Assembly: GCA_007922195.1 (NCBI GenBank)
Contig: ML682002.1
Location: 1,313,029-1,377,028 of the forward strand
Reading direction: 5' to 3'
Source of the DNA: Podocnemis expansa
Taxonomy: Eukaryota > Chordata > Testudines > Podocnemididae
Length of the DNA: 64,000 nt
The translations under genes and the position numbers were made by a program. The notes below the pieces were generated by a model. That model saw only the letters and a program-made list of their open reading frames with translations, searched no databases and had not been told where the DNA came from. This document shows, piece after piece, positions 54,025 through 64,000 of this stretch; the first letter of the stretch is position 1; every line of letters begins with the position of its first letter.

Positions 54025-54145
54025 ATTGTAGGAACCACAATGAAGTCTTAGGGCCTCATTGTGCTGGGTGCTGTACAAAAAGATAGTAAATAAATAGTCT
54101 CTGCCCCAACAAGCTATTGTTGAATTGTAAAAAACAGATAAACAA
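54025..54145 (-). mobile_element. MIR/L2-type tail, inverted
   Basis: TTAGGGCCTCATTGTGCTGG, TGCTGTACAAAAAGATAG and TAGTCTCTGCCCCAACAAGC: the reverse complement of the 5521-5660 module. Confidence 0.7.
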
Positions 54146-54357
54146 GGGTGAGGAGGGATGAGGTGACAGGAAAACCAGCCTGTTTGTATAACAAGCTGCT
54201 AGCTCAATTGCCTCGCTATGTATTGCTTATGAAGGACAATCAGTGATGTGGATTTGCTGCCATCTAGCATCCCATGAGACTATAGATGTGCTGGAGCCTT
54301 TGATACTAACCTGAGAGGCTTTGGAAGATGGCACTGTTGTAGGGCCTCTTTTCTTAC

Positions 54358-54667
54358 CCTACACCGAGGTTGGTTACCCAAAATATAAGAAGAGCCATCG
54401 TTCACAATTCCTTCAATAACAAAGTGTTTTGAAAGCTGCGATGGGTGTAGCCTCCTGATGGGGGGAGCTGGGCCAGGCACCTGCCACAGGGTCCCCTAGA
54501 AGAGGGAGGCAGTCTAGAACCAGGAGCTGGCCCACCCAATAGAAAGAGGAGCCTGGAGACTGGCACGGGCCACCTGCAGGGGCCTCTGGTGGCAGAAGGG
54601 GTCCTAGAGACACAAGGGGGCAGCCAAAGCGCCTCATGCGACTCTGGAGCCACAGGTTGCACTGGCC
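54358..54667. mobile_element. hAT-type element, sibling of 12947-13327
   Basis: Shares ATAAGAAGAGCCAT, AACAAAGTGTTTTGAAAGC and GTAGCCTCCTGATGGGGGG with the earlier copy in the same orientation. The right end has GAGCCACAGGTTGCACTGG. Ends too eroded for a target duplication. Confidence 0.7.
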
Positions 54668-54670
54668 TAC

Positions 54671-55296
54671 ACACTACCACGGTGATTGTTGTAAAAAAAT
54701 ACACCTGGCAACATATCATCTGAAAGTCAATAAGGTGCTGGTCAATAATATTGTAAAATGTGTCGACCAATGCTGCATCTGAAATTAGGGAAACTCATGA
54801 ATATTGTGCTTTATACTCTGTGACTAAAAGGCGTTCTAATCAGGTGTATTGGAGTAGCTGATAAACAGGTTTTTGCCCAACAAAGAAAAGAGGCTGAAAC
54901 CTCAGACCAGAGATGTGGCCCAGATTCAATGGGTTATTCATTTTGTGTAGGACAATTTGCATCATAGCCATTACAACTGGGGAAAGGACTTGGCATGGAA
55001 CCTCCTCTGCCCGATCTCACGGCTTCTTTATTCAGTCTGGGTATCCTTCAGAAAAATGCATGTTAAAAGTTCACTGAAGTATAAAGAGGGGGAAAGAAGC
55101 TGTGGGTTATCCTGCACTTTTAACTTCCAAAAGGGTAGCCCGGGACCATCCTTGAGTCATAAGGTCCCGGAACTCAGGCTTCATCCAGAGTCTGAACATC
55201 TACACTGGAATGTTACAGCTTCATAGCCGAAGCCCATGAGCCTGAATCAGCAAACACAGGCCAGTCACTTATCTCCAGTGTAGCGGTACTCACTTA
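54671..55296. other. Unassigned DNA
   Basis: Frame 54957-55226 (89 codons) has no domain I recognise. No repeat termini seen. Confidence 0.4.
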
Positions 55297-55640
55297 TTCC
55301 AAAGGGGCAACCATGTCGGTCTCATTGAGCAAAACAAACAAGGAGTCTTGTGGCATTTTTACAGATTAACATATTTATTTATCCCAGGGGTGGCCAAATT
55401 TATGGAACTCAAGAGCCAAACAAGTTGATTATTAAACCTTCAAGAGCTGTACTGAGGCATATAGCCATATACTTTTACATACTAAATTGATTTGCCGACG
55501 TTCTTCTGCGAGCCGCACTTTTGTATGCAAAAGCTCCCGAGCTGCAGTTTGGCCATGCCTGATTTATCGCATGAGCTTTCATCTGATGAACTGCAATGAA
55601 TGTGTGTTAGTCTTTAAAAGTGCCACAGGACTTGTTGGTG
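55297..55640. mobile_element. PLE tail inverted dimer split by a hAT
   Basis: Minus arm TTCCAAAGGGGCAACCATG, GTCTTGTGGCATTTTTAC, then ATTTATTTATC; the sequence resumes after the hAT with GCATGAGCTTTCATCTGATG. The plus arm is GTGTTAGTCTTTAAAAGTGC and CACAGGACTTG. No clear flanking duplication. Confidence 0.85.
55385..55561. mobile_element. hAT MITE with 8-bp TSD, nested in PLE tail
   Basis: 177 bp. Ends CAGGGGTGGCCAAATTT and, reverse-complemented, CAGGCATGGCCAAACTG. Duplications atttatcc (55377-55384) and atttatcg (55562-55569). Excision restores TTTATTTATCGCATGAGC, the standard PLE tail sequence. Confidence 0.93.
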
Positions 55641-56689
55641 TTTGTGTTTTTTTTTTCCTGCACTTTCGGGAGACAAGGAAACCAAGCGATTTGATCTTTT
55701 GTGGAAGGCTAGCCCACAAAAAGCTGGATAAAAGACTGGGAGAGAAAGAAACTTTGAACTGCTCCTGTATCTTGCTAGGTTAAGTTTTAGATTTTTAGAT
55801 AGTTTTTTACCCACTTTTATTTGCTTGTAACTACCTCTACCTTTAATTGTTTACTTGGTATCACTTCATCCAAGCTCTTTTGATATTCAGCCTGCATTGC
55901 TTGCATTATAAATTACCACTGCTGTGTAAGTTAACTAAAATGTGTGTCTCTGGCATGCTGATAACCTGGAACATTATACGGTCTCTGCAGAGGCTATGAA
56001 CCTAATTATTTTTCTGTAAGGGTCCAGTGAAAAGGATTAGATCCTGCCGGAAGATAATTTGGGGACATATTCAGGGCTCAAAAGGTACCTACAAAAAAGA
56101 TCTGAAGGACTTTGAAACATTCACAGTGTAAAAATGGACAACTGCCTGCAGGTTGCTAACACAACCACTCTGTGCTGCTGTTACAAATGCCCTGTGCATT
56201 ATTGCAATCACTCAGTGTTATCGCACAATGAGCAAAGCCAAATCGAGAGCCATTAACAGGGGTGTAGAAAAATAGTAGTTAACTGCAGGGAGGACCTATT
56301 TTATCACTTGCCCCAGCATGTTTTTTCCATCCCAGGTGATGAATTCCCTGCTGATCAAAGACAGAGCAACATGCTTTCTTGCCAGGAGAGCACTGCCCGT
56401 GAGGAGCATATGTTCTTTATCAGCCTGTTTCTGAGTTGTCCTCCTCTGGCTTCTGAAAGACAGCAGTCATTCCTTATCTCTGTAAAATGGTTAATAGTGG
56501 TGAAATCTCCTGGTGGCAGAACTTATTTGGCTGTGGGTTGTGGGTGAAAAATCAGTTGAATGTTAGCTCTCAGTCTGATGCTATGGCCAAAAGGGCAGAT
56601 ACAAACTTTTGAGGTATAAAGATGAGACTCTTCAGTAGGAGTAGAAGGGTTACTTGGCACAGTGCAATCACTGTTGAAGTAAAAACAGT
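55641..56689. other. Unassigned DNA
   Basis: No repeat ends. Frame 56308-56547 (79 codons) is unrecognised. Confidence 0.4.
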
Positions 56690-57065
56690 GAGAGTCCTAT
56701 GGTACCTTAAAGACTAACAAATTTCTTTGGGCAAAAGCTTTTGTGGGGTGCAACCCACTTCAGAGAATCATAGAAGATTAGGGATGGAAGAGACCCAGAA
56801 GGTCCTCCAGTCTAACCTCCTGCTCAAGGCAGGACCAACCCCAACTAAATCATCCCAGCCAGGGCTCTGTCCAGCTGCAGGATTAAAATGGTTTTAGGAT
56901 GGAGATTCAACCACTCCCCTAGGTAACCCATATCAGTACATCACCACCCTCCTACTGAAAGTTCTTCCTAATATCCAACCTAGACTGATCCCACTGTAAC
57001 TTCAGACCATTGCTCATAGCTCCTGTCATCTGCCAGATGTGTTGTTAGATGCATGAAGTGGAAAC
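56690..57065 (-). mobile_element. PLE tail interrupted by CR1
   Basis: GAGAGTCCTATGGTACCTTA, AGACTAACAAATTTCTTTGG and GCAACCCACTTCAGA (minus-strand tail of the GCTTATG subfamily) up to 56763. After the CR1 a short AGATGCATGAAGTGG resumes at about 57048-57062. Confidence 0.8.
56764..57040 (-). mobile_element. CR1 3' end inside the PLE tail
   Basis: Begins GAATCATAGAAGATTAGGG (the CR1 3' tail in reverse), then CTGCTCAAGGCAGGACCAAC, AATCATCCCAGCCAGGGC, GGTAACCCATATCAGTAC and AATATCCAACCTAGACTG. It sits between the two halves of the PLE palindrome, so it is younger than the PLE. Confidence 0.92.
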
Positions 57066-57334
57066 TACAGTTCAAAGGTATATATAGACTTGTAAGGGTT
57101 AGAAACACACAGTAGGGAGATCAAGAGCTAACAAAGTCAGTTCGGTTAGGGTAGAGGAAGCCCATTCACAAGAGTTGATTAGAAGGTGAGAATGTGTGAA
57201 CTGGGGCAATTACTTTTGTAATGAGCTAACCATTCCAAGTCTCTCTTCAGATCCAGTCTGATCATGTCAAGTTAGCAGATGACTTTCAGCTCTGCAGTTT
57301 CACTCTGAAGTCTGTTTTTGAAGTTCTGCTGGAG

Positions 57335-57850
57335 CAGCATATCTATTTCTGGTGCCGAGAATTCAAGAAGGATGTTGGTAAATTGGAGAGAGCTCTGAGA
57401 ATAGCCTTGAGAATGATTAAAGGATTAGCAGAACATGCCTTACAGTGAAAGACTCCAGGAGCTTCATCTGCTTTGCTTAAACAAGGGAAGATTAAATTGG
57501 AATTTAAACATAGGTGCCCACTTAGGGAAGAAAACTTTGATAATAGGTTCTTTAATGTATCAGAGAAAGGTATAACATGATCCAGTGGCTGGAAGTTGAA
57601 GCTACACAAATTCATATTAGAAATAAGGCATGTTTTTAACAGTACGGGTAATTAACCATTGGAAGAACTGATCAACAGTCACGGTAGTGGATTCTCCATC
57701 ACTAGCAATTCTGAGATCATGGCTGGGTGTTCTTTCTAAAAGAGGCACTGTAAGAATTATTCTGGGTCAGTTCTCTGGCCTTTGTTGTACAGAAGGTGAG
57801 ACAGATGATCGTAAAAGTCTTTTCAGACCTTAAAACCTATTAATTTTTCA
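57335..57850 (+). mobile_element. Old CR1-clade LINE, RT C-terminus and 3' region
   Basis: GTTGGTAAATTGGAGAGAGC, AATGATTAAAGGATTAGCAG and ACTCCAGGAGCTTCATCTGC match the RT C-terminus and following region. Ends near TTCAGACCTTAAAACC. Heavily diverged. The 90-codon minus frame here is a shadow. Confidence 0.7.
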
Positions 57851-57969
57851 GGTGCTCAGTAAGAACGAAGAGAGCATGGAGGCTAGAACTGGCTGGTAAC
57901 TCAGTTCTGAACTTGACTGAAGAGAATTGTTACACTAGGCTTTATTTCCCCTGAAGAAATACATATGTA

Positions 57970-58150
57970 ATTAAAACTACAAAAGTCCTGTGGCACCATA
58001 AAGACTAACAAATTTCTTCAGTCATAAGCTTTTATGGGCTGCAACCCACTTCATCAGATGCATGAAGCCCAAAGAAATTTGGAAGTCTTTGAGGTGCCAC
58101 AGGACTTCCATTGCTTTTGCTGTATAAAGACTAATGCAGGTACCCCTCAG
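57970..58150. mobile_element. PLE tail inverted dimer
   Basis: Minus arm ACAAAAGTCCTGTGGCACC, AAGACTAACAAATTTCTTCA and GCAACCCACTTCATCAGATG; plus arm AAGTCTTTGAGGTGCCACAG, GACTTCC and GACTAATGCAGGTACCCC. Same subfamily as 8274-8462. Confidence 0.85.
58022..58061 (-). ncRNA. Hammerhead-ribozyme-like motif, minus strand
   Basis: Read on the minus strand: GCAT, CTGATGA (58051-58057) intact, an extra A, stem II GTGGGT/GCCCAT, then AAAA instead of GAAA, the GC loop, TT, and ATGA, which pairs with GCAT at three positions. The G12 change predicts loss of activity. Confidence 0.68.
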
Positions 58151-58438
58151 GAACAGAAATAATTCTTACCTATGTCCTCAGACAGGTATTTTGGGATCAG
58201 GATTATGGAGAAGGGAGCAAGGTGTAAGACTCACACTCCTACACAGACAGAGGGCAGGCGTTTCTTGAGGTTACTTGCTTCTCTCATTCGCATTCTCCTG
58301 AGAAACCCACCATGGCCTATGGAACTACACTACTCTGAAATTATGTGTGCCCATGACTTTATTTTCCTCTTATGAGAAAAAATCAATGTGTCTCCAGCAA
58401 ATCCTTCTCTGCTTGACCTCTCATATCAATGACCCAGA

Positions 58439-58581
58439 CAGAGCCATAACTATGGTTGGGTGAATGGGGCTTTGCTTCAGGCATACCGGAGTGGCTCCGT
58501 TGAGCTGCTTCAGTAAAGGTCATGTCCCCTGCCAATCGCCAGCTATTGAAAGGGGCACTGGATTCTTTAGTTACAGCTCTG
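58439..58581. mobile_element. Short hAT-like MITE
   Basis: Ends CAGAGCCATAACTATGG and, reverse-complemented, CAGAGCTGTAACTAAAG, about 13 of 17 matching. Flanks match poorly (5 of 8). Confidence 0.6.
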
Positions 58582-58589
58582 GATGCAGG

Positions 58590-60904
58590 ATTCGATCTGT
58601 TCTGGGTAATGTCTGTTACAGGTCTCGGTGACGGTTTGGAGCTGTTTTATAATAATTTACTAATACTGCATGTTGTCTGGGTTCTTGGGGTCTTACCATA
58701 GAACTATATTGAGGTTTGGAAGGATCAGATTTTTACTGGTAAAAATCAATTGTCAATTTCATTGTACAAGCACAAAGTGAAGAAAGACTATTTCTGTCAA
58801 CAACAATAAAAAATGTACATATAGCTAAAGAAAGAAAAATGTTGATTGAGAATTAGAGTCAAAATCCAGTGATCTAGACTTCTGAAATAAGCTTGTTACA
58901 AACAGACTAACAAATGAACAGGAAAACACATAGAATTTGATTTAAAGATACTTACTTTGTACATTTTGATATATGATGTTGATGATGGGTGTTTTGATGG
59001 ACTACAAAACTAACTTTTTCAGCTTCTGTGTCTACTGTTATTAAATCAATGTCTGACTTGTGGAAATTTAAAATCAACACAAAATTTAGAAAGTGCTTAG
59101 AAATAATCAATATCTGACAAATGATTAAAAAAATATGAAAGTTGAATTCTTCCAAGCTTTACCTACATAGGGTTAATTGATTAGAGCTAAATGACTATGG
59201 GAAAAATGGGCAGTAAGGAAAAGAATGCTTCCAGACAGCCATCTCTGCAAACATTTAAGAGTTGTGAAGGGTCAATTCCAAAAATATGAGCTATGCTGAT
59301 TTTGCCATTGATCTCCCGCTGAGCTCCCTAAGTTGGTTTTGACCCAAAGTGGCAGGAACAAAGAAGAGCAAAAGAACTAGGGGAGGATTAAAAGGGAGCC
59401 TGTAGCTAACACCATGAAACCCCAGACCTCACGCCTCACCCAAAGTCTGGGCAGGCCCTTCCTTCGGCATGGACAGTTTTAGTCTTTAAAAACACACAAC
59501 CCACTACACTTGGATACAAACTGACAGCTGTTGTTCCACACTTCCTTGTGTCACCTGTGCATAGAAGCAAGAGAAGCTCTGAAAATTTCAAGTCACAGAT
59601 CACAATTTTAACACAGTTTTCGGTATATCACAGAGGTGGCATAATGGACCCATCTGAGAAGTATTGAGTCAGACAAAATGACACTTCCAGACTCCAACAT
59701 CTTCTTGTTGATTGTGATTAAGTCAGAGGGATGGCAGAAGTCAAGGGCAAGCATTGAACATTGTTTTTCAGCATGAGAGAATAAAACACGGAAGGTATGG
59801 ATGCAAACCTTTTAGTCTCAATAGCTGAAGAACAATCCCTGAGGGACACATTTCACCATTGATCAGGCATAGCATGCTTTGGAGAAGATCATTCTTCCAA
59901 ATGGGGCTTTTTTTAAAGTGTACTTTCTTTATAGGTTTATTATTTGCTAAAAGGCAAATTGACTTCCAACTCATCTGTGGTATCTAAAAGCTCCCCATGG
60001 AGATTTAAAAAAAATACTGCTTGAGGTTATCCATGCAAAAGTCAGCCACATGTCAATCATCTTCTACTTGGTGCTGTGGTAGAGTGTTTTAACTGGACAC
60101 CTTTATCAGATCTCCACTGACAGCTTGTCAAAGCAAGCGAAGGCAATGACATGTGTGCAAATGCTTCTCTTACTTTCTCTTTTCCTTTTCTCTCTCTTCC
60201 TAAAATTGCCTGCCATAAAGTGAAGAAGGGGAGAGAGGAGTAAAATGTGCTTCATGCAAATTGATGGTCTCCAAGGGCCAGCATTTTTATGAGTTGTGTT
60301 TCAAAGTGTTTGCGCAAAATTGTGTGTGTGCAAGCTACGTTTTCATCAATTTTTCCTAGAGGCCTCAAAATTGTCACATTTAAAGCTATCTTTTCTGGTT
60401 GCATAGCTATTAAAGTGACTAGGTATTCCAGAGGAAGGCACAAAACCTTTATAAGGGGCAAACTTTGTCCTCATGTATCGGGATTAATATTAGGTGTATT
60501 TATTCTACATACTGCAGCAATGGATGTTAATTTTATTATTCATATACGTCTAGCCATTTGAAAAAAATTGCTAAACTCTTGGCCTCGGCAGTGTCATGTG
60601 ATAATAAGTTTCACAGCTTAAATATGGATTGGAGTTTTTAAAAAGTGTTTATCTTAGCAAATTTGATAACATTGTATCTACCAAGCTTTTATACAAAGGT
60701 CAATCAAATATAGAAAGGTGGGGTTTGCACAGGCAAAGAGGTGCATGTGGAATTTTTCAAAAACTTTTAGAAGATATTTAAAATTTGGTCCTGTCTCCAT
60801 GGTCAATTTATTTAGCAAGTTTAGGTCACCAGTGGTCATGCTGATTTTAGTGGGTGCACTGTAACTGATTTTAATGTGACCATGCTTGCAGAGTTCTGGT
60901 CAAT
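58590..60904. other. Longest stretch without a recognised repeat
   Basis: 2.3 kb, AT-rich, with no transposon end that I can identify. 60170-60660 lacks element ends, with a pyrimidine tract (CTCTTTTCCTTTTCTCTCTC) and AGCTATTAAAGTGACTAGG. It could hold conserved non-coding DNA or an unrecognised host feature. The weak frames show no motifs. Confidence 0.4.
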
Positions 60905-60990
60905 ACAGAATCATAAAAAATGGAAGGGAACAAGAGAGATCATCAAGTCCACTCCCCTGTCTCATTAATAAGAATGTCAGGAACCTGGCC
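60905..60990 (-). mobile_element. CR1 3' end
   Basis: CAGAATCATAAAAAATGGAA, GAGATCATCAAGTCCACTCC and CCTGTCTCATTAATAAG: about 85 bp of tail in reverse. Confidence 0.75.
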
Positions 60991-61744
60991 CTTAATAACT
61001 CAAAATAGATTGCAATATTAGAGACAATAAAAAAAAATCATTTCCAAAAATAAGTTTTCTTGTGCATTGCATTTCAGTTATTATTCCTGCAAGTTTCAGG
61101 CACTTGAGGAATTCCTGGTCGAATCAAATGAAATTCTCCCTTCTTTGGAATCAGAGTACACATGCAAACTGTAAATCATCAGCCATTGCCATGAGGAACG
61201 CACAGCCAGCATTTGATAAGCACACACACATTACTTCAGATGCACTATTTCATCATGACAGAAACAACGCCACAATTCTTGTTGGACTTTACGCCACTCT
61301 CCTTTGCCCTCCTCCTTGGATTTTGCAGTAGGAGATATTACACATTCTGATTTCCAAACACACACAAATTATCTGCCAACACTCAGTTCCCTCAGATCTT
61401 TTCTGCCACTAAGTGGTGCAAGATTGGATAATTTCTTCACACCCTCTCTCACACACACTGCAAATTGAGTTCAAATTATCTGAGAGACTCTAAACCAGTG
61501 CAGCACAAATTTCATGAATACTTAATTGGCCAAAGAGTAGTTTCAAATGCTGTTTTTCCAGATGCTGTTTCTGATCTTGTTTGTAAAGTAGTTATCAGAA
61601 ACTAGTTATCCATGTAACAATGCATGGAAATGAAATAACATCCAGTTTCTGTGTTATCTAGATTCAGTTGCAAGAATTATGCAAATTTATTTATCTTGCG
61701 ATATCTCTGTGTGCTGTTTATACTTTGCTTCATGTACACAGTTG
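60991..61744. other. Unassigned DNA
   Basis: Frame 61062-61331 (89 codons) is unrecognised. Short CACACA runs at about 61224 and 61450. Confidence 0.4.
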
Positions 61745-62118
61745 TTTGCAATGTTGCTGTAGCCATGCTGGTCCTAGGATATTAGAGAGACAATGTAGGT
61801 GAGTTCCCAAGGGACAACCATGTTAACCTAGTCCAGCAGAACAAACAAGGAGTCCTGTAGCAGTTTTAAAGACCAACAGACTTAATTATTGTATGAACTT
61901 TCATGGAAGAAAATCCAACATTGCCAGAAACTTTGAAGATGGGGTAGGTGCATGATATCTTTTGTTTGACCAACTTCTAGAGGGGAAAGAGACAAGCTTT
62001 CAAGCGCTATGAGACACCTGCAGCAGAACCCTGTGTAATCTCACGAGTTTGTCTCTTTCCCCAACAGAAGTTGGTCCAAAGATCCTACCTTACCCACCTT
62101 GTCTCGTTCTCGTGTTTC
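61745..62118. mobile_element. Second PLE subfamily, inverted pair, interrupted
   Basis: Minus arm TTGCTGTAGCCATGCTGG, TCCTAGGATATTAGAGAGAC, then after an insertion GATATCTTTTGTTTGACCAA and AGAGACAAGCTTTCAAGCG; plus arm GAGTTTGTCTCTTTCCCCAA, CAGAAGTTGGTCCAAAGATC and TACCCACCTTGTCTCG. This tail type (AAGTTGGTCCAATAAAAGAT) is recalled from sauropsid PLE-like repeats. Confidence 0.75.
61801..61946 (-). mobile_element. PLE tail nested in another PLE tail
   Basis: TTCCCAAGGGACAACCATG, GGAGTCCTGTAGCAGTTTT, GAAGAAAATCCAACATTGCC and AACTTTGAAGATGGG. A shared gtaggtg (ending at 61801 on the left, starting at 61943 on the right) probably marks the insertion. Hammerhead core lost. Confidence 0.8.
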
Positions 62119-62249
62119 GGATGATGACTGTCATGTGAGCATGGATGAATTAGGAACACATGAGTGTATTTTGTCTAGATTCTTTCCCACTTTCCTCCAA
62201 GTGGTTGCAGAAAGTGGGAAGTCTGTAGCTATCAGAAATAAGGGAGTGT

Positions 62250-62481
62250 GTTGATAATGCAGTTATGGCATATGGACTGCAGCTTCGGTGGACATATGTG
62301 ATCTAATTTTAATGTAGCTAGATCAAATAGCAAAGCCATGACAGCATGTGCTCCTTACCTCGATTGCTAGTCCACATGCTGTGACTTCACTGGTACCCAA
62401 CTAGCCAGAGTAAAGTTAGCTCAGATGGCACTACCTGAGCTGCAATCACACCCCCCTATGACTGCTGTGTAGACATACCCA
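62250..62481. mobile_element. Probable MITE, right end clear
   Basis: The right end GCTGTGTAGACATACCC matches the family terminal repeat. The left terminal repeat was not found; approximate start taken near GGCATATGGACTGCAGC. Confidence 0.5.
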
Positions 62482-63171
62482 GAGGTAGTGTGCAGGGACT
62501 TCTGCCCTGCATGTGTGTGACGTTCTCCTCTGCAATCTGGACTAGCATATTCTTGTGTAGTCACAATGCCCCCATTCCTGCAGCCATTTTGCACTTGCCT
62601 TGCTCTGTGAACACCCATTCCTCAGTCAACCCATGCCCAGCCCCAGCAAGCCAGTGAGTAGCCTAGTAAGTGAGTGTTTCTGTCCAGTTGCTCAATGGTG
62701 TTGTGCAAGAGAGTGACCCTCCAGCCAACATCCCCAGTCCCAGATGCAACCCTAGGCAATGCCATTTTATAGAATTCAGAGTTGTCCACTCCACAAGCTC
62801 ATTGGTTAGTCAATATATCGAAGAAATTGACATATGACATCTCCATCACTTTACATGAAGTCTCTACATGCTCTCAAAGCATGTGCAGTGGTTTAGATAA
62901 AATATGCAACAAAATTTATTAAGTATATAAAGATTATAAGAGACTATCAGCAAGAATAATAGTAGTCAGATTTGCTCATGAAGAAAATAAAAGAAATCTC
63001 ATTGTAAACTAAACTTAACACAACAGTAACCTTATAGTCTTTGCTGGTTAATTTGAACACACAGCCTGGCTGACTCCCTCAGAGAGCACACACCCCCCCT
63101 GCCCCATGGCCATCTGTCAGTTGCTTGATGGTGCTTCACAGTGAGAGTTCAAGAGACAAAAATGCCTCTGT
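62482..63171. other. Unassigned DNA
   Basis: No element or coding motif recognised. A C-rich patch (CACACCCCCCCTGCCCC) near 63090. Confidence 0.4.
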
Positions 63172-63179
63172 CTTTAGAA

Positions 63180-63367
63180 AAGTGGTTTTCAAACCTTTTT
63201 CCTTGGGACCCAGTTGAAAAAAAGTCATTTATGCCCACAAACCAACAATAACATCTTTGAGCAATGCCTTCCAATCTTTCAACAGCAGCAGCAGGGGGCA
63301 CCACAACCCAGTACTTGAGGGTTTGCGACATAGTACTGGATCCCAACCCATGGTTTGAAATCCACTG
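63180..63367. mobile_element. hAT MITE with near-perfect TSD
   Basis: Ends AAGTGGTTTTCAAACC and, reverse-complemented, CAGTGGATTTCAAACC. Duplications ctttagaa (63172-63179) and ctttaaaa (63368-63375), 7 of 8. 188 bp, non-coding. Confidence 0.9.
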
Positions 63368-63375
63368 CTTTAAAA

Positions 63376-64000
63376 TGTTTCCTCATCACCCGCTTGGGTC
63401 AGGTGATCAATCACACCCAATATGGTTTCCCTTTACCTGAGTTAAGATGCTCAGGCCAGTTCACTGTTCCTCTACGCATGCCTCAGCATGGTGTGAACTC
63501 TCATTCTGTTTTGTGTTTGCCTGGATCAGTGCAGGCCATGTGAGATCCGCATATGGAGATATTACATAGCAGTTTCATAACTATGCATGTGACGTGGAAA
63601 TAACGCTCCGTACGTCATGAGCATTCCAGACGCACAGCACAAGACATACTTCGCATTAGACAATACACAGTTACACAATGAAGGTGAACATGAATGATAC
63701 ACAGTCACACCGTAAGGCTGTAGATGGGTTACAACGTATTGCAGGGTGAATTCTGTAGAGGACCTCTATCAGGGCCAAGGGGAAGATCCTTGTAACAGTT
63801 AGTGTTTAGTGACACTCACAGTCTTCCCCATGGGAAGGAGGAGTGACCTGCCCATAAACTGTTCTGGGCCTCATGCCTAGGTTCCCGGGCACTATGCCTA
63901 AAGATAGCACCAGGGCCTGTTTATGTCTTTTGGTCTGACGTGTTGGGGAGCAGTCTTAGCTCATCTCCTCTTTTATCTTGTTTTTCTGGATTCTTATGTC
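63376..64000. other. Unassigned DNA to window end
   Basis: Nothing recognised. One 62-codon frame without motifs. Confidence 0.4.

Noticed and set aside
2986..61946. CRISPR-like array of repeats
   Set aside because: The repeated units are PLE tails in mixed orientation, far apart, with TSDs; nothing resembles spaced direct repeats.

Overview
The window looks like intergenic or intronic DNA from a non-avian sauropsid, most likely a turtle (a crocodilian is the main alternative). The evidence is the repeat content: CR1-clade LINEs in both orientations, Penelope-like elements (PLEs) with a GIY-YIG domain and a hammerhead-like 3' tail, CORE/MIR-type SINEs, hAT non-autonomous elements, and foldback MITEs whose ends read GGCTATGTCTACACT. 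I found no convincing host exon, tRNA, rRNA or CRISPR array. Nearly every open frame over 60 codons is either a mobile-element remnant or a chance frame in GC-rich repeat DNA. Family names come from recalled repeat features and have not been checked against a library.

Layout. 1-2144 is a minus-strand CR1 whose ORF2 stays open from 1615 to the window edge except for one TAG; its 5' truncation point lies inside a MITE (2145-2558). 2.5-13 kb is a mix of one MITE, PLE tails, hAT and GC-rich elements, SINE tails and unassigned DNA. 13.6-26.5 kb has a PLE tail, a CR1 3' part, four MITE or foldback elements, a PLE with coding sequence (22650-23560) and an RT-bearing LINE (25488-26462). 28.4-39 kb holds three inverted PLE tail dimers, a 700-bp palindromic MITE (32734-33429) abutting a second one, and a MITE (37404-38591) containing a GC-rich foldback. 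39-42.4 kb is a LINE containing a hAT and a PLE, the PLE itself carrying a 146-bp insert. 50.1-51.5 kb is another LINE split by a MITE and by a tandem hAT dimer, both with clear target-site duplications (TSDs). 52-64 kb holds more hAT, CR1, PLE and MITE copies and the longest stretch with almost no repeats (58590-60904).

Most notable: the PLE tails carry a minimal type-I hammerhead ribozyme layout (stem I GCAT/ATGC, core CTGANGA, stem II GTGGGN/NCCCAC, GAAA, a one-pair stem III and a TC or TT cleavage site). Stem II shows a compensatory base change between subfamilies. Several tails occur as head-to-head inverted dimers enclosed by one 12-13 bp TSD, so each dimer inserted as a unit. Hammerheads in PLEs are established knowledge; the dimer structures and nested histories here are what this window adds.
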